From Spirochaeta sp. (GTDB lineage Bacteria > Spirochaetota > Spirochaetia > DSM-27196 > Alkalispirochaetaceae): a DNA stretch of 9,845 nucleotides. Where the stretch lies: contig JAQIBO010000378.1 of NCBI GenBank assembly GCA_027859055.1, positions 1 through 9,845 on the forward strand. Direction: 5' to 3'. This document shows, one piece after another, positions 6,794-9,845 of the stretch. Below the pieces are notes generated by a model. That model was not told the origin of the DNA and made no database searches. It saw only the letters and a list, made by a program, of their open reading frames with translations. The translations under genes and the position numbers were made by a program. Within the stretch, counting starts at the first letter, position 1, and each line of letters starts with the position of its first letter.

Positions 6794-6802
6794 TGGTATG
6801 CT
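6794..6802 (+). promoter_or_regulatory. Predicted extended -10 promoter for the GGDDF gene
   Basis: TGGTATGCT combines the extended -10 TG with TATGCT (6797-6802), 24 bases before the ATG at 6827. No TTGACA-like -35 is present at the usual distance, as is common for extended -10 promoters. The expected start near 6809 leaves a leader of about 18 bases, which includes the CAGGT ribosome site at 6818-6822. Confidence 0.4.
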
Positions 6803-6826
6803 TGTTGGTAGCAATTGCAGGTAATT

Positions 6827-8116
6827 ATGGGTAAGTCGATCATCGTCCGGGCAAGCATTCTGTACTTCGTTCTCCTGTTGGCAAATATCACCGTCATGAT
6901 TCTCATGGTTTTTGAGAATCAGGTTGATCTCATCGCGCAAAACGCGGAGGTGAACAGTCGGCTTATCGGACTTCGTTTTCGTGAATCGTTTGCGGATACG
7001 GATATCCATGAGCCGGGCTCGGCGCTGCTCGATTCGTTCAACGTCACCTCCTATCGCGTCTACACCGGTTCGGGCCGCCTCGTGTCTTCTTCTATGGGGA
7101 ACGCGGATACTGATCTTGATCGGACTACCGGTATCCATACTGCGCTTACGCGCCGTGATTTTGAGAATCGGTTGTTTCACCACGTTGTAGATCACCAACG
7201 CCGTGAGTTGGAACTTTTTATTCCCGTATCCACTACCGGAATGACTGACCACGTCGTGGTCGCTACCGTCATGCTGGACAGTGTGGACCGACAGATCGGA
7301 TATCTCTACCGCCAGGCGACAACACTCGGGCTGCTGGTTCTCATCCTGCACCTTCTCTACGCGTGGTACCTTGCACATACGGTGTTACGACCGATGCGAC
7401 GTATTATGACCGCCACGGAGCACGTGACGCGCGGCGATCTGGATATCCGGATTCACCTCCCGCAACGCAATGAACTGGGGCGGATGGCGACGGCGTTTAA
7501 CGAGATGAGCGTCGCGATCGCGCGGATGCAAAACGAGGCGCGCTCATCGAACCCGCTGACGGGGCTTCCCGGTAATCCCGTCATTGCGGAGACGTTGACC
7601 GCGCGGCTTGCAGCTCCTGTTGCGGTCCTTTATATCGATCTTGACAATTTCAAGGCGTTTAACGACCACTACGGCTTTACCCGCGGGGACGAAGCACTGA
7701 TGTTTGCGCGGGATTGTATCGTCGCCGAGGCGCAAAGTACCCCCGACACGTTCACAGGACACCAGGGGGGCGATGACTTCATTGTGATTACCGGTACCGA
7801 ATCGTGGGAGGCGATTGCGCAGGGTATTGTGGACCGATTTGAACGGGACAAGGCGGTTCTGTTTGACCCGACAGATCTTCGTCGGGGCTATATCGTCGGA
7901 CGTGATCGCGCCGGTGTGGAACAACGATTCCCGTTGCTCACCGTTTCCGTCGCGGTCGTCACCAACGAGGAACGGACCTTTTCTCATCCGGGGGAGGTCG
8001 CCGGGGTCGCTGCTGAGGTGAAGACTCTCGCCAAACAAAACGAAGGGTCGACGTGGATGGTTGATCGCCGCGGAGACGCGACAACGCAGCACACCGGTAC
8101 GGCGGCGGGGTCGTGA
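6827..8116 (+). CDS. Membrane sensor with HAMP and variant GGDDF domain
   Basis: 429 residues from the ATG at 6827, chosen because CAGGT sits five bases upstream; a TTG at 6815 would add four residues. Order: helix 1 (8-28), a periplasmic loop of about 135 residues that looks like a small Cache-type ligand domain (SYRVYTGSGRLVSSS, then a beta-rich end before helix 2), helix 2 (164-184), HAMP (about 185-236, with LRPM and ELGRMATAFNEM), then a GGDEF-family domain. The domain opens with NPLTGLPGN instead of D.LTGL.NR, keeps the metal-binding DLDNFKAFND (271-280), has GGDDF (314-318) instead of GG(D/E)EF, and lacks the RxxD I-site. NPLTGLPGN/GGDDF domains form a recognisable subfamily often joined to EAL or CBS domains. 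Residual cyclase activity, or GTP or c-di-GMP binding without catalysis, are both possible. Its stop overlaps the start of the TPR gene, so the two are probably translated together. Confidence 0.9.
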   Translation: MGKSIIVRASILYFVLLLANITVMILMVFENQVDLIAQNAEVNSRLIGLRFRESFADTDIHEPGSALLDSFNVTSYRVYTGSGRLVSSSMGNADTDLDRTTGIHTALTRRDFENRLFHHVVDHQRRELELFIPVSTTGMTDHVVVATVMLDSVDRQIGYLYRQATTLGLLVLILHLLYAWYLAHTVLRPMRRIMTATEHVTRGDLDIRIHLPQRNELGRMATAFNEMSVAIARMQNEARSSNPLTGLPGNPVIAETLTARLAAPVAVLYIDLDNFKAFNDHYGFTRGDEALMFARDCIVAEAQSTPDTFTGHQGGDDFIVITGTESWEAIAQGIVDRFERDKAVLFDPTDLRRGYIVGRDRAGVEQRFPLLTVSVAVVTNEERTFSHPGEVAGVAAEVKTLAKQNEGSTWMVDRRGDATTQHTGTAAGS

Positions 8117-9845
8117 ATACGCGTGTGCGCAGTGCGATCAGATGGACGGGGCGTATCGCGCTGTTTTTGTTGCTGATGGCGGGTGCGGTACGGTTTAACG
8201 GTAACATCCTGGATGCGCGTCTTGGTCACCTGGATATGCTCTTGGAGCGGGGGAGTCAGAGCGAGACGCATAGCGCCACCGAGTTGATCGGTCGGTATCG
8301 CCTGATTCTGCGCCGCCTTGAGGAGGGCGAAGACTCTCTCGCGGCGTTCCAGACCGAGGCGCAGCTTGCCGTGCTGGAAACGGAACCGTTGGTTGTCCCG
8401 ACGGGGGATGCAGACGACGAGTCCTTACAACGCGAGCGGCGCGATACGGTGGAACGCGCAGTAATATCTGTTCTCCGGCGCCTCAGCGGTAAGCCGGTCA
8501 TTGAGGTTGCACACCGAGACGCGATTATTGAACGGATCAAAGACGCGTACCTGAGTGAACGTCGACGGGATTGGGCCACGGCGATCAACTCATACGAGGC
8601 GATCCTCGCCGAGGAGGTGCTCAACGCACGCGAAATCGCGGTGGTGTACCTTCATCTCGGGTTTTGCTATTCGATGGACGGCGAATTCGACCGCGCGCTT
8701 TCAACGTACAACCGAGTCCTTGCTGGCCACCCTGGTACGCAAGAAGCGCGGAGCGCCGCTATTCTCATCGAGTCGTTGCGCGCGCTGGTTGACGCGCGGA
8801 ACGCCATTGCCGAGAGCGTTTTACCTCCGGATACCGGCGACGGTACTGCAACGAGAGATTCACCCGACGACGGACCAGGCGGCCAGGAGGATATGCAACG
8901 CCTCCTTTCCACCGGACGGACTGCGTTTCTTCGGTTGGAGTACGACAAAGCGATCACAGCGCTTGACGCTCTGCTGCAACGATCCGTGCCGCCGGGAACG
9001 GAAGCGGAAGCGCGCTACTACCGGGCGCGATCGCTGGAAGAACGCGGCGACTTTACCGAGGCGACATCTGAATATCACGCGGTTCAATCACTCCCGGCGG
9101 CGGAAGCAACGCCGTGGGACGACCGCGCGCGTCGCCGAACGGCGATGATTCGCGCGTTTTATACGGACGCCGAGGTACCCGATGAGGCGGATGACGCGTT
9201 CCTCGCCGTCGTAGAGCGATATGGTGATATCCGGCGGGATCAGGCGGTACCGGAGGCGTCGGACGCGCCGACACTGGCGGCGGCGGGCGAACTGTTGCCT
9301 GGTGAGACGGTCTCAGAGGAGAACGGTACAGGCGTTGATCGTTCACCGGATGTTGGTTCAGCGGACGCTGGTTCAGAGGAGGGACCGTCACGCGTGGCAG
9401 GCTTCGCCTCACGGGCGGCTTCCCAACCCCGGGAAACCGCCGCCTCACGGACTGCCTCGCGCGCAGCCACACAACCGCAGGAAGCCGCCGCCACTGCCGC
9501 CACACGCGCAGCCACCTCTCGGTTTGACGAATCGAACGCGAACAACGAAACCGAAGCGTCTCGCATAACCCAGGAGACTGGCGGCCACGATGAATCAGAG
9601 GCGACCGACCAAACCGGTGACGACGCTGCACGTCGGGACCGATCATCGGGGCGCCCGGGCGGTATTGCATCGACCGGGCCCGATATGTCGGAGAACGATG
9701 AGTTGGAGGAGCCGATCGGAGACGCCATGACCGCAACCACACCGCGGGGAGACGGTGCGGCACGGCTCCCCGGGCGCGTCGCCGCCATGTTATCGCACGA
9801 AACCATCGGCTACTACTCCGAGCGCCCGGGGAGCGTGACGTCCAG
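8113..9845 (+). CDS. Membrane-anchored TPR protein with low-complexity tail (3' end missing)
   Basis: The frame beginning with GTG at 8113 has no stop before the window ends, giving at least 577 residues. The GTG overlaps the TGA of the previous gene by four bases (GTGA), typical of translational coupling. The N-terminus has four Arg residues and then the hydrophobic stretch IALFLLLMAGAV (15-26), so it is a signal anchor or signal peptide placing the rest in the periplasm. Two helical regions have TPR-like spacing: about 142-215 (DWATAINSYEAIL, then LHLGFCYSMDGEFDRALSTY) and 262-330 (LEYDKAITALDALL, then YYRARSLEERGDFTEATSEY). From about 380 the protein is rich in Ala, Ser, Thr, Glu and Asp, probably disordered, with a short repeat near 434-464. 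The last 20 residues (SHETIGYYSERPG) look ordered again, so another domain may lie beyond the window. TPR domains hold protein partners; pairing with a sensor cyclase suggests a signalling or envelope role, which is inference. Confidence 0.85.
   Translation, partial: MNTRVRSAIRWTGRIALFLLLMAGAVRFNGNILDARLGHLDMLLERGSQSETHSATELIGRYRLILRRLEEGEDSLAAFQTEAQLAVLETEPLVVPTGDADDESLQRERRDTVERAVISVLRRLSGKPVIEVAHRDAIIERIKDAYLSERRRDWATAINSYEAILAEEVLNAREIAVVYLHLGFCYSMDGEFDRALSTYNRVLAGHPGTQEARSAAILIESLRALVDARNAIAESVLPPDTGDGTATRDSPDDGPGGQEDMQRLLSTGRTAFLRLEYDKAITALDALLQRSVPPGTEAEARYYRARSLEERGDFTEATSEYHAVQSLPAAEATPWDDRARRRTAMIRAFYTDAEVPDEADDAFLAVVERYGDIRRDQAVPEASDAPTLAAAGELLPGETVSEENGTGVDRSPDVGSADAGSEEGPSRVAGFASRAASQPRETAASRTASRAATQPQEAAATAATRAATSRFDESNANNETEASRITQETGGHDESEATDQTGDDAARRDRSSGRPGGIASTGPDMSENDELEEPIGDAMTATTPRGDGAARLPGRVAAMLSHETIGYYSERPGSVTS
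9412..9504 (+). repeat. Imperfect tandem repeat in the TPR gene tail
   Basis: Codons at 9412-9459 give RAASQPRETAASRTAS and those at 9460-9504 give RAATQPQEAAATAAT, followed by a third partial start RAATS. The unit is about 15-16 codons (48 and 45 bases). The two copies agree well in protein but less in DNA (CAACCCCGGGAA against CAACCGCAGGAA), so it is an old duplication. It lies in a probably disordered, Ala/Arg-rich linker. Confidence 0.6.

Larger units (their letters stand above)
6630..6826. other. Gap between the two GGDEF genes
   Basis: 197 bases with no convincing gene. The first 90 are GC-rich and non-descript. TTCGT-TTG-ACGAA (6726-6738) is a small five-pair inverted repeat. From about 6755 the sequence turns AT-rich and holds the inverted repeat and promoter listed separately. 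No T-tailed terminator follows the cyclase stop, so some read-through into the next gene is possible. Confidence 0.5.

Noticed and set aside
8555..9148. Plus-strand 197-codon open frame within the TPR gene
   Set aside because: Highly Arg-rich, no ribosome site, and fully covered by the longer GTG-initiated frame that carries the TPR motifs.
9053..9806. Long minus-strand open frames opposite the TPR gene tail
   Set aside because: They are very rich in Arg, Pro and Ser, have no recognisable domains, and mirror the GC-rich coding frame on the plus strand.

Overview
The window is compact and moderately GC-rich, with a lipobox-type lipoprotein signal and several inner-membrane sensors. This points to a free-living Gram-negative (diderm) bacterium rich in cyclic-di-GMP signalling. 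The mix of c-di-GMP sensors, a B12-type radical SAM enzyme and TPR proteins would fit a spirochaete or a similar environmental lineage, but nothing here fixes the phylum and I hold that loosely.

Layout. (1) 3-1013 (+): the 3' part of a B12-binding radical SAM protein that begins before the window. (2) 1020-3497 (+): six bases later, a large membrane hybrid histidine kinase with a receiver and a C-terminal HD-GYP domain, i.e. a phosphorelay sensor whose predicted output is c-di-GMP hydrolysis. (3) 3498-4299: a regulatory gap, then a short lipoprotein gene whose signal peptide and body lie in different frames, then about 140 bases without a confident gene, holding inverted repeats. (4) 5373-4300 (-): ada, the three-domain alkylation-response regulator and O6-methylguanine-DNA methyltransferase. 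(5) 5374-5492: a 119-base divergent promoter region with a near-consensus -10 box just ahead of each start codon and a shared GGATG-N20-TATA(A/C)T layout. (6) 5493-6629 (+): a six-helix membrane diguanylate cyclase with an intact GGEEF site and I-site. (7) 6630-6826: a gap with an inverted repeat and an extended -10 promoter. (8) 6827-8116 (+): a second membrane GGDEF protein (periplasmic sensor loop, HAMP, variant GGDDF). (9) 8113-9845 (+): overlapping its stop codon, a membrane-anchored TPR protein with a long low-complexity tail, running off the window end.

How it fits together. Three of the proteins make, sense or break c-di-GMP: one predicted phosphodiesterase, one canonical cyclase and one variant cyclase. 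The variant cyclase is translationally coupled to a TPR protein that probably faces the periplasm, which suggests the two work together. Ada is a recognisable stand-alone repair gene, but it shares its promoter region with the canonical cyclase. I see no tRNA, rRNA, CRISPR array, insertion sequence or phage gene. No wholly new system is evident. The most unusual points are the split-frame lipoprotein, the symmetrical and apparently leaderless ada/cyclase promoters, and the GGDDF-TPR pair.
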